From an uncultured Devosia sp. (GTDB taxonomy: Bacteria; Pseudomonadota; Alphaproteobacteria; Rhizobiales; Devosiaceae), in contig NZ_CAUQDV010000001.1 in assembly GCF_963517015.1 (NCBI RefSeq), positions 434,001 to 498,000 on the forward strand: a DNA stretch of 64,000 nt, in the 5' to 3' direction. The number at the start of each line of letters is the position of its first letter. The stretch's first letter is position 1. This document shows, one piece after another, positions 49,337-58,332 of this stretch. Both the position numbers and the translations under genes were made by a program. The notes beneath the pieces were generated by a model. It saw nothing but the letters and a program-made list of their open reading frames with translations. It did no database searches and was not told where the DNA came from.

Positions 49337-50113
49337 GTGGCCGACACGATCATCAACGAATTCAAGCAGCGTCTGTTGAGACGGCAGCGGCAAATCGGAG
49401 GCTGGCTGACGACCGGAAGTCCTACGGTGACGGAGATATTCGCGGGCATCGGCTTCGATTGGCTACTGCTCGACATGGAGCATTCCCCCAATGATTTCCT
49501 GCTCGTGATCGAACACCTGCGTGCGGCCGGGGTCGGCGCACCTATCGTAGTGCGGGTTCCATGGAATGAACCTGTCATGGTGAAGCGGCTACTCGACGCG
49601 GGCGTTGCGTCGCTGATGTTCCCATATGTGCAGAACGCGGACGAGGCCCGCGCCGCAGTGGCGGCGACGCGTTATCCGCCGCATGGAATACGTGGAGTCG
49701 CCGGTACGACACGAGCAACCGGGTATGGGCGCCGCGAGGGTCTCGCCCAGGCAGCCGAGCAGATCGCCGTGGTCGTTCAGATCGAAACGCCGGAGGCCAT
49801 GGCAGCGATAGACGAGATCGCCCGGGTCGACGGCGTCGACGGCGTCTTCATCGGACCCAACGATCTTGCGGCGAATATGGGGCATCTCGGGGCGCCGAAC
49901 CATCCCGACGTTCGCCAGGCCATGTTGGATGGAGCCGTGAAGATACGTGCTGCAGGCAAATCCAGTGGGACCTTGGGCTATTCATCCACTCACTCCGCTT
50001 CGCCCTTCGGCGATGGCTTTGATTTCCTGGGCGTCGCATCCGACGCAGGCGCGATCATAGGCGGCGCGACCGAAAAGCTGACGACCTATTCGCGGTTCCG
50101 GGATCTGCCGTAG
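49337..50113 (+). CDS. HpcH/HpaI family aldolase (2-keto-3-deoxy-sugar-acid aldolase)
   Basis: The product is 258 residues. GTG 49337 has AAGGAGG with a 6-base gap; the longer frame from 49295 overlaps the operator. Class II aldolase motifs are LLLDMEHSPND, VRVPWNE, ASLMFPYVQNADEA, VVVQIETPEAMAAID and GVFIGPNDLAANMG, giving the metal-binding Glu and Asp. In this pathway it would split 2-keto-3-deoxy-L-arabinonate to pyruvate and glycolaldehyde. Confidence 0.92.
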   Translation: MADTIINEFKQRLLRRQRQIGGWLTTGSPTVTEIFAGIGFDWLLLDMEHSPNDFLLVIEHLRAAGVGAPIVVRVPWNEPVMVKRLLDAGVASLMFPYVQNADEARAAVAATRYPPHGIRGVAGTTRATGYGRREGLAQAAEQIAVVVQIETPEAMAAIDEIARVDGVDGVFIGPNDLAANMGHLGAPNHPDVRQAMLDGAVKIRAAGKSSGTLGYSSTHSASPFGDGFDFLGVASDAGAIIGGATEKLTTYSRFRDLP

Positions 50114-50118
50114 CTTCC

Positions 50119-50149
50119 GATCCCGAGGTGCTCAATGAACCTCGGGATC
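50119..50149. terminator. Hairpin between convergent aldolase and dehydratase genes
   Basis: GATCCCGAGGT (50119-50129) pairs perfectly with ACCTCGGGATC (50139-50149) over 9 bases. It lies after the aldolase stop and covers the last codons and stop of the convergent dehydratase. No T-run is present on either strand, so it may end or protect both transcripts. Confidence 0.65.
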
Positions 50150-51868
50150 GAGCGTCGCCTCGCCATCGGCCAGGAAGTCGAAATCGCACCCTTGATCGGC
50201 CTGCGTGACATGGCGCGAGAACAAAGCGCCATATCCTCGTTCGTAATGCGGTTTGGGAGCCTTCCAAGCATTTCGGCGGGCTTCCAATTCTGCTGGATCG
50301 ACCAGAAGATCGAGCCGACGTCCGTCGGCATCCAGTCGGATGAGGTCGCCGTCGCGGACCAGGGCCAACGGGCCGCCGACATGACTCTCGGGGCAGACAT
50401 GGAGGATGCAGGTGCCAAAGCTCGTTCCTGACATGCGGCCATCCGAAATACGGACCATGTCCCGGACGCCCTCTGCGAGGAGCCGCTTCGGAATTGGCAG
50501 CATTCCCCATTCCGGCATGCCCGGAGCGCCGATCGGCCCCGCATTCTGCAGGACCAACACGCTGTCGCGAGTGATGGCCAAACTCGGATCGTCTATCCGA
50601 TCATGCAAATCCTTGTAGCTATGGAAGACCACTGCCGGACCGGTGTGGCCCAAGAGATCCGGGGAAGCGGCCGAACGCTTGAGAACCGCGCCCCGAGGAG
50701 CGAGGGAGCCTTTCAGCACGACAAGGGCACCGGTTGGGTAGATCGGATTGTCGAGGGGACGGATGATGTCGTCGTTCCAAACCTTCGCGCCGGCGATCTC
50801 TTCCCCTAGCGAGCGCCCGGTAGCGGTCATCACCGTAAGGTCCAGGTGCTCGGAGATCACCCCGAGCAAAGCTCGAATGCCACCCGCAAAGTGAAAGTCC
50901 TCCATCAGATATTTTCCGGCTGGCATCAGATTGCAGACCACCGGAATTCCCTCGCTCGCATCACCAAAGTCTGCAAGTGACAGGTCATGACCAAGTCTTC
51001 CGGCCATCGCTACGAGATGGATGAGTGAGTTGGTGGAGCCCGAAATCGCCATGTCGGTTTTAACCGCATTGCGCAGCGAGGCGGCAGAGACGATGTCCCT
51101 AGGCGTCAGGTCCTCCCAAACCATCTCGACAATGCGTCTGCCGGCTGCGCTCGCCATGCGGGCATGCTCTGCATCGACGGCAGGTATCGAGCTCGCCCCT
51201 GGCAGACAGAGGCCAAGCACATCGACCAGCGTGGTCATGGTGGACGCCGTACCCATTGTGTTGCAGGTCCCAGTCGATCGAACGCTCGACTGGCTGAGGT
51301 CTTCCCATTCCTGTTGGGTGAGAAGGCCGGCCCGGTAGTCCGCTTCAGCCTGCCAGGTGCTCGTCCCGGTACCCAAGGTCGCGCCGCGCCAGTGCCCGCG
51401 CAGCATGGCGCCTGCAGGGACGTAGATCGCTGGTACGCCGGCAGATGCTGCGCCCATGACCAATCCAGGAGTGGTCTTGTCGCAACCGCCGAGCAGGACC
51501 ACGCCATCGACCGGATGGGAACGGATCGCCTCCTCTGCCTCCATTGCGAGGAAATTCCGGTAAAGCATTGCAGTGGGGCGCGAAAAGCTCTCGGACACGC
51601 TCTGCAGGGGAATGACGGCCGGGAAGCCTCCAGCTTGCCAAATGCCTCGCTTGATCTCCTCGATGCGCTGAGGGAAATGGGCATGGCAGGTGTTGAAATC
51701 TGACCACGTGGAAAGAATGCCGATGACCGGCTTGTCCTTGAAATCCTCGGTGACGAAGCCTGCCTGGCGGATACGCCTCCGCTTGTGATCGCCAGCTGAT
51801 TTGGGGGCATTGAACCAAAGCTGGCTGCGTAGCGATTGAACGGTCTTGCGTTGCTTCGTCATGGTCAA
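50132..51868 (-). CDS. IlvD/Edd family dehydratase (putative L-arabinonate dehydratase)
   Basis: The product is 578 residues. Cysteines for the [2Fe-2S] cluster sit in SDFNTCH (C61), LGGCDKTTPG (C129) and STGTCNTMGTAS (C202), as in pentonate dehydratases. It removes water from the aldonate to give the 2-keto-3-deoxy acid. The start overlaps the aldehyde dehydrogenase stop by 4 bases; the two genes form one transcript read from the operator at 53361. D-xylonate as substrate cannot be excluded. Confidence 0.93.
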   Translation of the reverse strand: MTMTKQRKTVQSLRSQLWFNAPKSAGDHKRRRIRQAGFVTEDFKDKPVIGILSTWSDFNTCHAHFPQRIEEIKRGIWQAGGFPAVIPLQSVSESFSRPTAMLYRNFLAMEAEEAIRSHPVDGVVLLGGCDKTTPGLVMGAASAGVPAIYVPAGAMLRGHWRGATLGTGTSTWQAEADYRAGLLTQQEWEDLSQSSVRSTGTCNTMGTASTMTTLVDVLGLCLPGASSIPAVDAEHARMASAAGRRIVEMVWEDLTPRDIVSAASLRNAVKTDMAISGSTNSLIHLVAMAGRLGHDLSLADFGDASEGIPVVCNLMPAGKYLMEDFHFAGGIRALLGVISEHLDLTVMTATGRSLGEEIAGAKVWNDDIIRPLDNPIYPTGALVVLKGSLAPRGAVLKRSAASPDLLGHTGPAVVFHSYKDLHDRIDDPSLAITRDSVLVLQNAGPIGAPGMPEWGMLPIPKRLLAEGVRDMVRISDGRMSGTSFGTCILHVCPESHVGGPLALVRDGDLIRLDADGRRLDLLVDPAELEARRNAWKAPKPHYERGYGALFSRHVTQADQGCDFDFLADGEATLDPEVH

Positions 51869-53304
51869 GCGCTCCTCCGGTGGATGAACTTGGTGTTGAG
51901 ATAGTCGGAGATGCCCTCGCTGCCGCCTTCACGGCCGGAACCGCTGGCCTTGATGCCGCCGAAGGGAGCTTCGGCGGTCGAAACCATCGCGGTGTTCACC
52001 CCAACCATCCCGGCCTGGAGGCGGCCGGCAACGTCGTTCAATTGGCGTTCCGAGCGTCCGAAAAGATAGGCGGCGAGGCCGTACTCCAAGGCGTTGGCTC
52101 GAGCCACTGCCTCTTCCGCCGAATGCACTGAAAGGATGGTGGCTATTGGAGTGAACGGCTCCTCATCAAGCAACTGCGCGTTATCCGGAACATCGACAAG
52201 AACCGTGGGTTCGAAGAAGAAGCCGCGGTTGCGGCCGTCGGGACGCCGACCTCCTGTTGCGATACGGCCACCTTTCGCTACTGCGTCGGCGACCAATCGC
52301 TCTGCGCGCTCGCGTTGGCGCGCACTGATCTGCGGACCCATGTCGGTATCGGTTGCAAGCCCGTCACCAAGACGAAGCGCCCGAGCGCCTTCGACGAAAC
52401 GCTCGGTGAAGCTCTCGACCAAAGCTTGATGAACGAAGAAGCGGCTCGGCGCCGTGCAGACCTGTCCTGCGTTTCGAAACTTCGACGCGACGGCTACCTT
52501 CGCTGCTGCGTCGACATCGGCATCATCGAGGACCACGAAGGGCGCGTGGCCTCCTAGTTCCATGGTTAGTCGCTTCAGGGTATCGGCGCATTGGCGAATA
52601 AGGATTTGACCGACGCGGGTCGAGCCTGTGAAACTGACCTTGCGCACTCTGGGAGATGTCAGCAACGGCTCAACGACGATATCCGGTTCGCCGAACAGAA
52701 GGTTCACGACACCGGCAGGCACCCCTGCGTCGTGGCAGCATGACACGAGTGCGGCGGCGGTTGCGGGCGTTTCGCTGGCGGGTCGCAGGATTATGGCGCA
52801 CCCGGCAGCCAATCCGCTGGCAAGCTTGCGGGCAGGTAGGCTGAGCGGGAAATTCCATGCGGTGAGGGCAAGGACCACCCCGACCGGCTCGTGCCTGATC
52901 TCGAAGCGAGAGTCCGCCTCGCGTCCATCGAGCGTCCGGCCATAGACGCGACGCGCTTCATCGGCGCACCAATCGAAATGATCGGCAGCATTCTGGATCT
53001 CGGCCATCGACTCCGCGACCGGCTTGCCGGTCTCCAACGTGATCGTCGTGGCGATGACATCGCGGCGCTCGTGAAGCAGCACCGCGATGCGGCGAAGCAC
53101 TGCGGAACGTTGCCAAGGGCTGGTGACGGACCAAGTCGATTGACCCATGTCGGCCGCATCCATGGCATCCATGACATCTTGGTGCCCTGCGCTCGCGACG
53201 CTCCCCAGTTGGGTTTCATCATAGGGATTGGTGACGGTTATCAAGGGCGTGCCGCGCGGCACCCTGATCTGGCCGCCGATGAAGTTGTTGGGCTGGCTAT
53301 ACAT
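51865..53304 (-). CDS. NAD(P)-dependent aldehyde dehydrogenase
   Basis: The product is 479 residues from ATG 53304 (MYSQPNNFIGG). The catalytic Cys283 is in NAGQVCTAPSRF and Glu249 in TMELGGHAP; FTGSTRVG is the cofactor loop. The usual Lys of the KPAS/KPAE motif is Arg (ILRPASETP, R174). In context it most likely oxidises glycolaldehyde to glycolate; oxidation of 2-ketoglutarate semialdehyde is the alternative, but the dehydratase needed for that branch is not in the window. Confidence 0.92.
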   Translation of the reverse strand: MYSQPNNFIGGQIRVPRGTPLITVTNPYDETQLGSVASAGHQDVMDAMDAADMGQSTWSVTSPWQRSAVLRRIAVLLHERRDVIATTITLETGKPVAESMAEIQNAADHFDWCADEARRVYGRTLDGREADSRFEIRHEPVGVVLALTAWNFPLSLPARKLASGLAAGCAIILRPASETPATAAALVSCCHDAGVPAGVVNLLFGEPDIVVEPLLTSPRVRKVSFTGSTRVGQILIRQCADTLKRLTMELGGHAPFVVLDDADVDAAAKVAVASKFRNAGQVCTAPSRFFVHQALVESFTERFVEGARALRLGDGLATDTDMGPQISARQRERAERLVADAVAKGGRIATGGRRPDGRNRGFFFEPTVLVDVPDNAQLLDEEPFTPIATILSVHSAEEAVARANALEYGLAAYLFGRSERQLNDVAGRLQAGMVGVNTAMVSTAEAPFGGIKASGSGREGGSEGISDYLNTKFIHRRSA

Positions 53305-53360
53305 TCGCTCCACTGCGGATTGAGGTTGGATGAGAGGAACAATATCTGATGCGAGCCATA

Positions 53361-53376
53361 TTGCAAGCGCTTGCAA
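53361..53376. promoter_or_regulatory. LacI-family operator 2
   Basis: TTGCAAGCGCTTGCAA is a perfect palindrome between the divergent aldehyde dehydrogenase and SDR genes. It has the same core as operator 1. Confidence 0.9.
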
Positions 53377-53418
53377 AATGCTGCTATGAATATCCGGCGA
53401 TCAGCCTGGGAGAGCTCC

Positions 53419-54180
53419 GTGACATTTGCCATCTATCCAAGTCTTGAAGGGAAGACCGTCCTCGTGACGGGTGGGGCAAGCGGCATCGGAGCTGCAATCG
53501 TCGAGAATCTGGCGCGAAGCCGGGCCAAGGTCGCATTCATCGATGTCGCTGTCGCCGAGGGGGCAGCCCTGGTCGAGGCAATAGCGGCCAAGGGCTACGA
53601 GACGCCTGTCTTCATCAACTGCGATCTTCTCGATCTCGATGCCACGAAGGCTGCGATCGACCGCGTGGCAGAGGAGTTGGGCCCGATAAAGGGTCTCGTC
53701 AACAACGCAGCCAACGACCTTCGCCGTCCTATGGAAGACACGGGGCCTGCCGAGTTCGAGTGGGCCATCAATGTCAATTTGAGGCACGTCTATTTTTGCA
53801 CGAAAGCAGTCCTGCCCTATCTTCAGGCCAGCGGAGGAGGCTCGGTGGTGAACATGAGCTCGCTGGCATGGGTGAAGGGCACTCCGGACCTGCAGGCCTA
53901 CTCGGCCGCAAAAGCCGGTATCATCGGTCTGACGAGCTCGTTGGCCCATAAGGTCGGTCAACACAACATTCGCGTCAACGTCATCACGCCCGGTGCCGTC
54001 ATGACTGAGAAGCAGAAGCGTTTGTGGTTCGATCCCAAGGGCCAGGAGGCGGTGCTCAATTCCCAGTGCATTCGCGAGACCATCGTGCCCGACGACATCG
54101 CCCGAATGGTGCTCTTCTTGCTAGCCGACGACAGTCAGCACATCACCAAGCAAAATTTCGCGGTCGATGGTGGGCGGTAG
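53419..54180 (+). CDS. SDR family sugar 1-dehydrogenase (L-arabinose/D-xylose type)
   Basis: The product is 253 residues. GTG 53419 gives the N-terminus MTFAIYPSLEGK, which parallels Caulobacter-type xylose dehydrogenase; ATG 53386 is possible. The cofactor loop TGGASGIG is at 17-24, INVNLRHVYFCTKAV near 117-131, and the catalytic S148, Y161 and K165. Near the end are TEKQKRLWFDPKG and IVPDDIARMVLFL, also typical of that group. It would oxidise L-arabinose to the lactone. The arabinofuranosidases favour arabinose over xylose. Confidence 0.9.
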   Translation: MTFAIYPSLEGKTVLVTGGASGIGAAIVENLARSRAKVAFIDVAVAEGAALVEAIAAKGYETPVFINCDLLDLDATKAAIDRVAEELGPIKGLVNNAANDLRRPMEDTGPAEFEWAINVNLRHVYFCTKAVLPYLQASGGGSVVNMSSLAWVKGTPDLQAYSAAKAGIIGLTSSLAHKVGQHNIRVNVITPGAVMTEKQKRLWFDPKGQEAVLNSQCIRETIVPDDIARMVLFLLADDSQHITKQNFAVDGGR

Positions 54181-54189
54181 ACCCCGGTA

Positions 54190-54205
54190 TTGCATGCGCC
54201 TGCAA
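54190..54205. promoter_or_regulatory. LacI-family operator 3 (imperfect)
   Basis: TTGCATGCGCCTGCAA differs from the core at two positions. It lies 38 bases before the regulator's own ATG and right after the SDR stop, so it probably gives weaker autoregulation. Confidence 0.7.
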
Positions 54206-54243
54206 AAACCTGCTCTATCCGCAGTTCGAACCGGCAGGAGACG

Positions 54244-55278
54244 ATGAGCATGAGTGAGACCGCCACCAAACGGGCGACGACGGCCCAGGACGTCGCGGAT
54301 CTCGCAGGCGTATCCATTTCGGCCGTTTCTCGTACCTTTACGCCTGGGGCTTCGGTCTCCAAGAAGACCCGGGCGATCGTAATGGATGCAGCCGAACAGC
54401 TTGGATATACGCCCAATCTGGTAGCGAGAAGCCTTGCTACCCAACGCTCTGGCATTGTCGGTCTCGTCATGGGCGACATCCGCAATCCCTACTATCCGGA
54501 AGTCATCGATGCTTTAAGCCGAAGGCTGGCTAACTTCGGATTCCGCACCATGCTCACGACCGTCTGGGGCGACGTCACCGTCGACGACGTAGGGCCGAGC
54601 TTGGTGCAATCCAAGGTCGACGGGGTCATCATTGCCTCGATCGCAGAGGCCGATCGCTTGGGCGATTCCCTTTTCAAGGCTGGCGCTGCAGTCGTCTTGT
54701 TCAATCGGGCCACAATGGCGTCCGAAAGCTTGAGCTCGGTACGCTGCGAGAATGTCGAAGGCGGCCGAACCGTCGCCAACTACCTGCTCGACCGCGGGCT
54801 GAAGCGGCTGGCCTACATTGCTGGCGTGGAGCACATCTACACGACCCAGGAGCGCGAAGCTGGCTACAGCGGCAGGATCATCGAACGCGGCTTGCAGCTC
54901 CATGCGCGCGAGACCGGGGACTACACGTATCAAGGTGGCTACGACGCTGCACGGCGTCTTGCAGCACTGGACATCCCGCCTGACAGCGTTTTCTGCGCGA
55001 ACGACATCACTGCCATCGGCGCCATCGACGGATTTCGAGCTGCTGGGCTTCGAGTGCCCGAAGACGTCTCGGTCGTTGGCTTCGACGACATCGAACTCGC
55101 TTCCTGGCCGCCTTATCAGCTGACGACGGTGCGCCAGGACAAGACCGCGTTGATCGAGAGCACGGTTGGCATGCTCGTCGAGCAGATCAAGTCGGGCGAA
55201 AGGGCGCGCCGCATCGAGCTCATTCCAGTCGCGATGGTCGAACGGAAGTCCGTCGTGTCCCGCAGCTCCGTTGCCTGA
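54244..55278 (+). CDS. LacI-family transcriptional regulator of the arabinose regulon
   Basis: The product is 344 residues. The helix-turn-helix is at about 13-35 (TAQDVADLAGVSISAVSRTF), the hinge helix at NLVARSLATQRS, and the periplasmic-binding-protein-like sensor after it (GLVMGDIRNPYYPEVI, VFCANDITAIGAIDGF, VSVVGFDDIELASWPP). AGGAG lies 5 bases before ATG 54244. The four matching palindromes in the cluster make it the local repressor; the inducer is probably arabinose or an arabinoside. Confidence 0.95.
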   Translation: MSMSETATKRATTAQDVADLAGVSISAVSRTFTPGASVSKKTRAIVMDAAEQLGYTPNLVARSLATQRSGIVGLVMGDIRNPYYPEVIDALSRRLANFGFRTMLTTVWGDVTVDDVGPSLVQSKVDGVIIASIAEADRLGDSLFKAGAAVVLFNRATMASESLSSVRCENVEGGRTVANYLLDRGLKRLAYIAGVEHIYTTQEREAGYSGRIIERGLQLHARETGDYTYQGGYDAARRLAALDIPPDSVFCANDITAIGAIDGFRAAGLRVPEDVSVVGFDDIELASWPPYQLTTVRQDKTALIESTVGMLVEQIKSGERARRIELIPVAMVERKSVVSRSSVA

Positions 55279-55297
55279 GAAGAAAATCATACAAATA

Positions 55298-55319
55298 GTT
55301 TTGCAAGCGCTTGCAAAAC
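55298..55319. promoter_or_regulatory. LacI-family operator 4
   Basis: The TTGCAAGCGCTTGCAA core is extended by GTT on the left and AAC on the right, giving a 22-base perfect palindrome. It stands 119 bases before the ATP-binding protein gene and would control the transport and arabinofuranosidase operon. The gap 55279-55437 shows no gene. Confidence 0.9.
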
Positions 55320-55437
55320 GGGAATTCGTGTGATGTAGTTCTCTAAAGGCCAGTGGAGGGCAGTAGAGCCCCGCGCCAACCGAAATCGATGACCGGCGAC
55401 GGTAAGTCCCGTCAACATTGCTTTGGAGGAGAGAGCA

Positions 55438-56520
55438 TTGTCGAAGATTGATCTTGTTCACATAAACAAGAAGTTCGGCGGCTACGAAGCCATCGCTGAC
55501 CTCTCCTTGGCGATCGAGACGGGCGAATTCGTGGTCTTCCTGGGTCCATCCGGCTGCGGGAAGACCACTTTGCTTCGCATGATCGCCGGTCTCGAGGCGG
55601 TCACGGAAGGAGAGATTCATATCGGCGATCGTCGCGTCGAGCATCTCCCGCCAGGGCAGCGCGGCGTCGCGATGGTGTTCCAGAGCTATGCGCTCTATCC
55701 GCACATGACCGTGGCCCAGAATATGTCGTTCGGACTGCGGAACATTGGCACGGACAAAGCCCTGATTGAGAAGAAAGTTGCCGAAGCCGCCAGGATCCTT
55801 CAGCTCGAAGCACTGCTCGACCGGAAGCCGGGTCAGCTCTCTGGAGGACAACGCCAGCGCGTCGCCATTGGTCGCGCCATCGTCAAAAGCCCGGAAGTTT
55901 TCCTGTTCGACGAGCCCCTTTCCAATCTCGATGCCATGTTGCGCGCCCGCACAAGGGTGGAGATCGCGCGACTCCACCAGACGCTCGGCGCCACGATGGT
56001 GTTCGTGACCCACGACCAGATCGAGGCCATGACCATGGCTCAGAAAATCGTGGTGATGAGCAATGGGAAGATTGAGCAGGTGGGCGCGCCGCTCGACATC
56101 TACCGACGTCCGGCCACCCGCTTCGTCGCGTCATTCGTTGGTGTGCCAGCGATGAACTTCCTCGAAGCCACGAGCACCGAAGCGATCAATGGCAAAATTC
56201 ACGTTCGCGTTGGTGAAACGGTGATACCGACCGGCGTTCCGTCGGCCGGACTGGACGGGCAACTGACGCTTGGAATTCGGCCGGAAGCTCTTCGGGTCGA
56301 TCCGAGCGGCAGCATCTCGGCGAAAGTCGATGTTGTGGAGCGCCTGGGAGAGAAGACTATCGTACACGCGATTCTGCCAAGCGGGCAGGCCTTGGTCGGT
56401 GAGGACGGCGAAGACAGCACGCTGACTTATGGTCAAGAAGTGCGTTTCTCGGTCGACAATGCCCGCACCCACATCTTCGATACAGCGGGCAAGGGCCACC
56501 ATGCCGAGGTGAGGCCATGA
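55438..56520 (+). CDS. Sugar ABC transporter ATP-binding protein (UgpC/MalK type)
   Basis: The product is 360 residues from a TTG start at 55438, with GGAGGAG 6 bases upstream. Walker A is GPSGCGKT (near 37-44), the signature LSGGQRQRVAIGRAI, Walker B FLFDEPLSNLDA, and the switch His in FVTHDQIEAMT. A C-terminal TOBE/MalK regulatory domain covers about 240-350. It energises uptake through the two permeases that follow; the first overlaps it by 4 bases. Confidence 0.95.
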   Translation: MSKIDLVHINKKFGGYEAIADLSLAIETGEFVVFLGPSGCGKTTLLRMIAGLEAVTEGEIHIGDRRVEHLPPGQRGVAMVFQSYALYPHMTVAQNMSFGLRNIGTDKALIEKKVAEAARILQLEALLDRKPGQLSGGQRQRVAIGRAIVKSPEVFLFDEPLSNLDAMLRARTRVEIARLHQTLGATMVFVTHDQIEAMTMAQKIVVMSNGKIEQVGAPLDIYRRPATRFVASFVGVPAMNFLEATSTEAINGKIHVRVGETVIPTGVPSAGLDGQLTLGIRPEALRVDPSGSISAKVDVVERLGEKTIVHAILPSGQALVGEDGEDSTLTYGQEVRFSVDNARTHIFDTAGKGHHAEVRP

Positions 56521-57422
56521 CTGGGACACATCAGTCAGGCAAGCGCGTACCACGACTGCGGACATGGCACTGGCCGGAGCTGCTCTTCATTGCGCCGTTC
56601 CTGATCCTCTACGTCACCTTCCTCCTGTTCCCCATGGCTTGGGGTTTCTGGATGAGTTTCAACTACTACGACCTCTTCGCCGGCTTCTCGGAATACATCG
56701 GCCTCGAGAATTACCAGCAACTCTTCAGCGACCAGATCTATCGACGTGCGGTTCTAAACACGTTCTTCTTCGTAGCAATCACCGTGCCGCCTCTGGTGAT
56801 CCTGGGCCTGCTCATTGCCCTCGTGCTCAACCGCCAAACCTGGTGGAGCGCAGTCCTGCGCACGTTGTTTTTCGGTTCGACAGTCCTCTCGGTGACGATC
56901 GTCACGCTGATCTGGCGCGGCGTCTACCTCCCGCAAAAGGGGCTGCTCGACAACTTCCTCAATGCCGTTGGCATTGGCGGTATCGGAATCCTACAGGACC
57001 CAAACCTGGCGCTGGTCGGCATCGCCGTGACCACGGTCTGGTGGGGCATCGGTTTGCCGATGGTGCTTTTCCTTGCCGCCTTGCAGCAGGTACCGAACGA
57101 GATCTACGAGGCGGCAAAGCTCGACAACACCTCGCCATGGCGGACCCTATGGTTCATCACCATTCCCTCGATCTGGCGCACGGTTGTTCTCGTCGTCATC
57201 ATCCAGATCATCGCCCACTTCCAGGTGTTCGGCCAGATCAACCTGATGACCGGCGGCGGTCCGAACAACAGCACGCGCTCCATGGTGCAGTTCATCTACG
57301 AATCCGGCTTCCGGCAGTGGACGGCAGGGTTCGCGTCCGCCGCGGCGCAGGTGCTTTTCGTGATCATGGTTATTGCCGCAGGTCTGCAGTTTTGGGCCAG
57401 CCGTCGCAAGCAGGAGTTCTAG
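56517..57422 (+). CDS. Sugar ABC transporter permease (MalF type)
   Basis: The product is 301 residues with six membrane segments, the first at about 20-42 (LLFIAPFLILYVTFLLF). The EAA loop that docks to the ATPase reads EIYEAAKLDNTSPWRTLWFITIP. Together with the next gene it forms the heteromeric channel of a CUT1-type carbohydrate importer. Confidence 0.95.
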   Translation: MTGTHQSGKRVPRLRTWHWPELLFIAPFLILYVTFLLFPMAWGFWMSFNYYDLFAGFSEYIGLENYQQLFSDQIYRRAVLNTFFFVAITVPPLVILGLLIALVLNRQTWWSAVLRTLFFGSTVLSVTIVTLIWRGVYLPQKGLLDNFLNAVGIGGIGILQDPNLALVGIAVTTVWWGIGLPMVLFLAALQQVPNEIYEAAKLDNTSPWRTLWFITIPSIWRTVVLVVIIQIIAHFQVFGQINLMTGGGPNNSTRSMVQFIYESGFRQWTAGFASAAAQVLFVIMVIAAGLQFWASRRKQEF

Positions 57423-57424
57423 TC

Positions 57425-58270
57425 ATGGCCACACCGGGAAAATCCGTCGGTATGCCTCTCGGGGAGCGCGTCGCACTCATCTCTGTCATCCTTCTGGCCG
57501 TGCTTTGGCTCCTGCCTCTGATGTGGGTGATCGGTGTCAGCCTGAAGAACAACACCGAACTGGTGGTGAACCCCAACGCCGTCTTCAATGCGCCTTACAC
57601 GATCCAGAACTACATCGATCTGACCAAGACGTCCGCGCTCGGGACGTGGTTTCGAAACAGTTTGATCGTCTCGCTGAGCCACACAGTGCTGGTGCTGATC
57701 GTTTCCTGCCTGGCAGGGTACGGTTTCGCTCGGATTGAGTTTCCTGGGCGAAACGCGGTGTTCATCTTCTCGTTGGTTGGGCTGGCCATTCCCGGTCAGG
57801 CGATCATCGTACCGCTGCACAGCTTCTTCAACACCTTCGACATGCACAATACGTACGCCGCGCTCATAATTCCCGGCATTGCGACACCCTTCGGCATTTT
57901 CCTCATGACGGCCTACTTTCGAGCCATTCCGGCCGAGATCGAAGAGGCCGCCAAGCTGGACAATGCCTCGCGTTTCAAAATCTTCTGGGCCATCGCACTG
58001 CCGCTTGCCGTGCCTGCAATGGCGACCCTGGGCATTTTCACTTTCCTTGGCACTTGGAACGACTACCTGTGGCCGCTGATCTCCGCCACGCGCCCTGAAA
58101 TGTACACACTGACCGTCGGCCTTGCCGCGACGCAGACCAATATCGATCAATCCGAAGGGTTGGGCTACCTTATGGCGCAGTCGGTCTTCGCCGGCCTACC
58201 CATGCTCATCCTCTACATCTTCTTCCAGAAATACGTGGTGCGGGCTGTCGCCGGTGCCGCCATCCGATAA
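57425..58270 (+). CDS. Sugar ABC transporter permease (MalG type)
   Basis: The product is 281 residues and starts at ATG 57425, two bases after the preceding stop codon. Six membrane segments, the first at about 17-37 (LISVILLAVLWLLPLMWVIG), and the EAA loop EIEEAAKLDNASRFKIFWAIALP. The frame is open upstream inside the first permease, but that part is a shadow. Confidence 0.95.
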   Translation: MATPGKSVGMPLGERVALISVILLAVLWLLPLMWVIGVSLKNNTELVVNPNAVFNAPYTIQNYIDLTKTSALGTWFRNSLIVSLSHTVLVLIVSCLAGYGFARIEFPGRNAVFIFSLVGLAIPGQAIIVPLHSFFNTFDMHNTYAALIIPGIATPFGIFLMTAYFRAIPAEIEEAAKLDNASRFKIFWAIALPLAVPAMATLGIFTFLGTWNDYLWPLISATRPEMYTLTVGLAATQTNIDQSEGLGYLMAQSVFAGLPMLILYIFFQKYVVRAVAGAAIR

Positions 58271-58332
58271 GCGCGGCTATCGCGCCGACTGCTGCAACAA
58301 GCGGCAAAACCAGACCCAAGGGAGGGTTCGTC

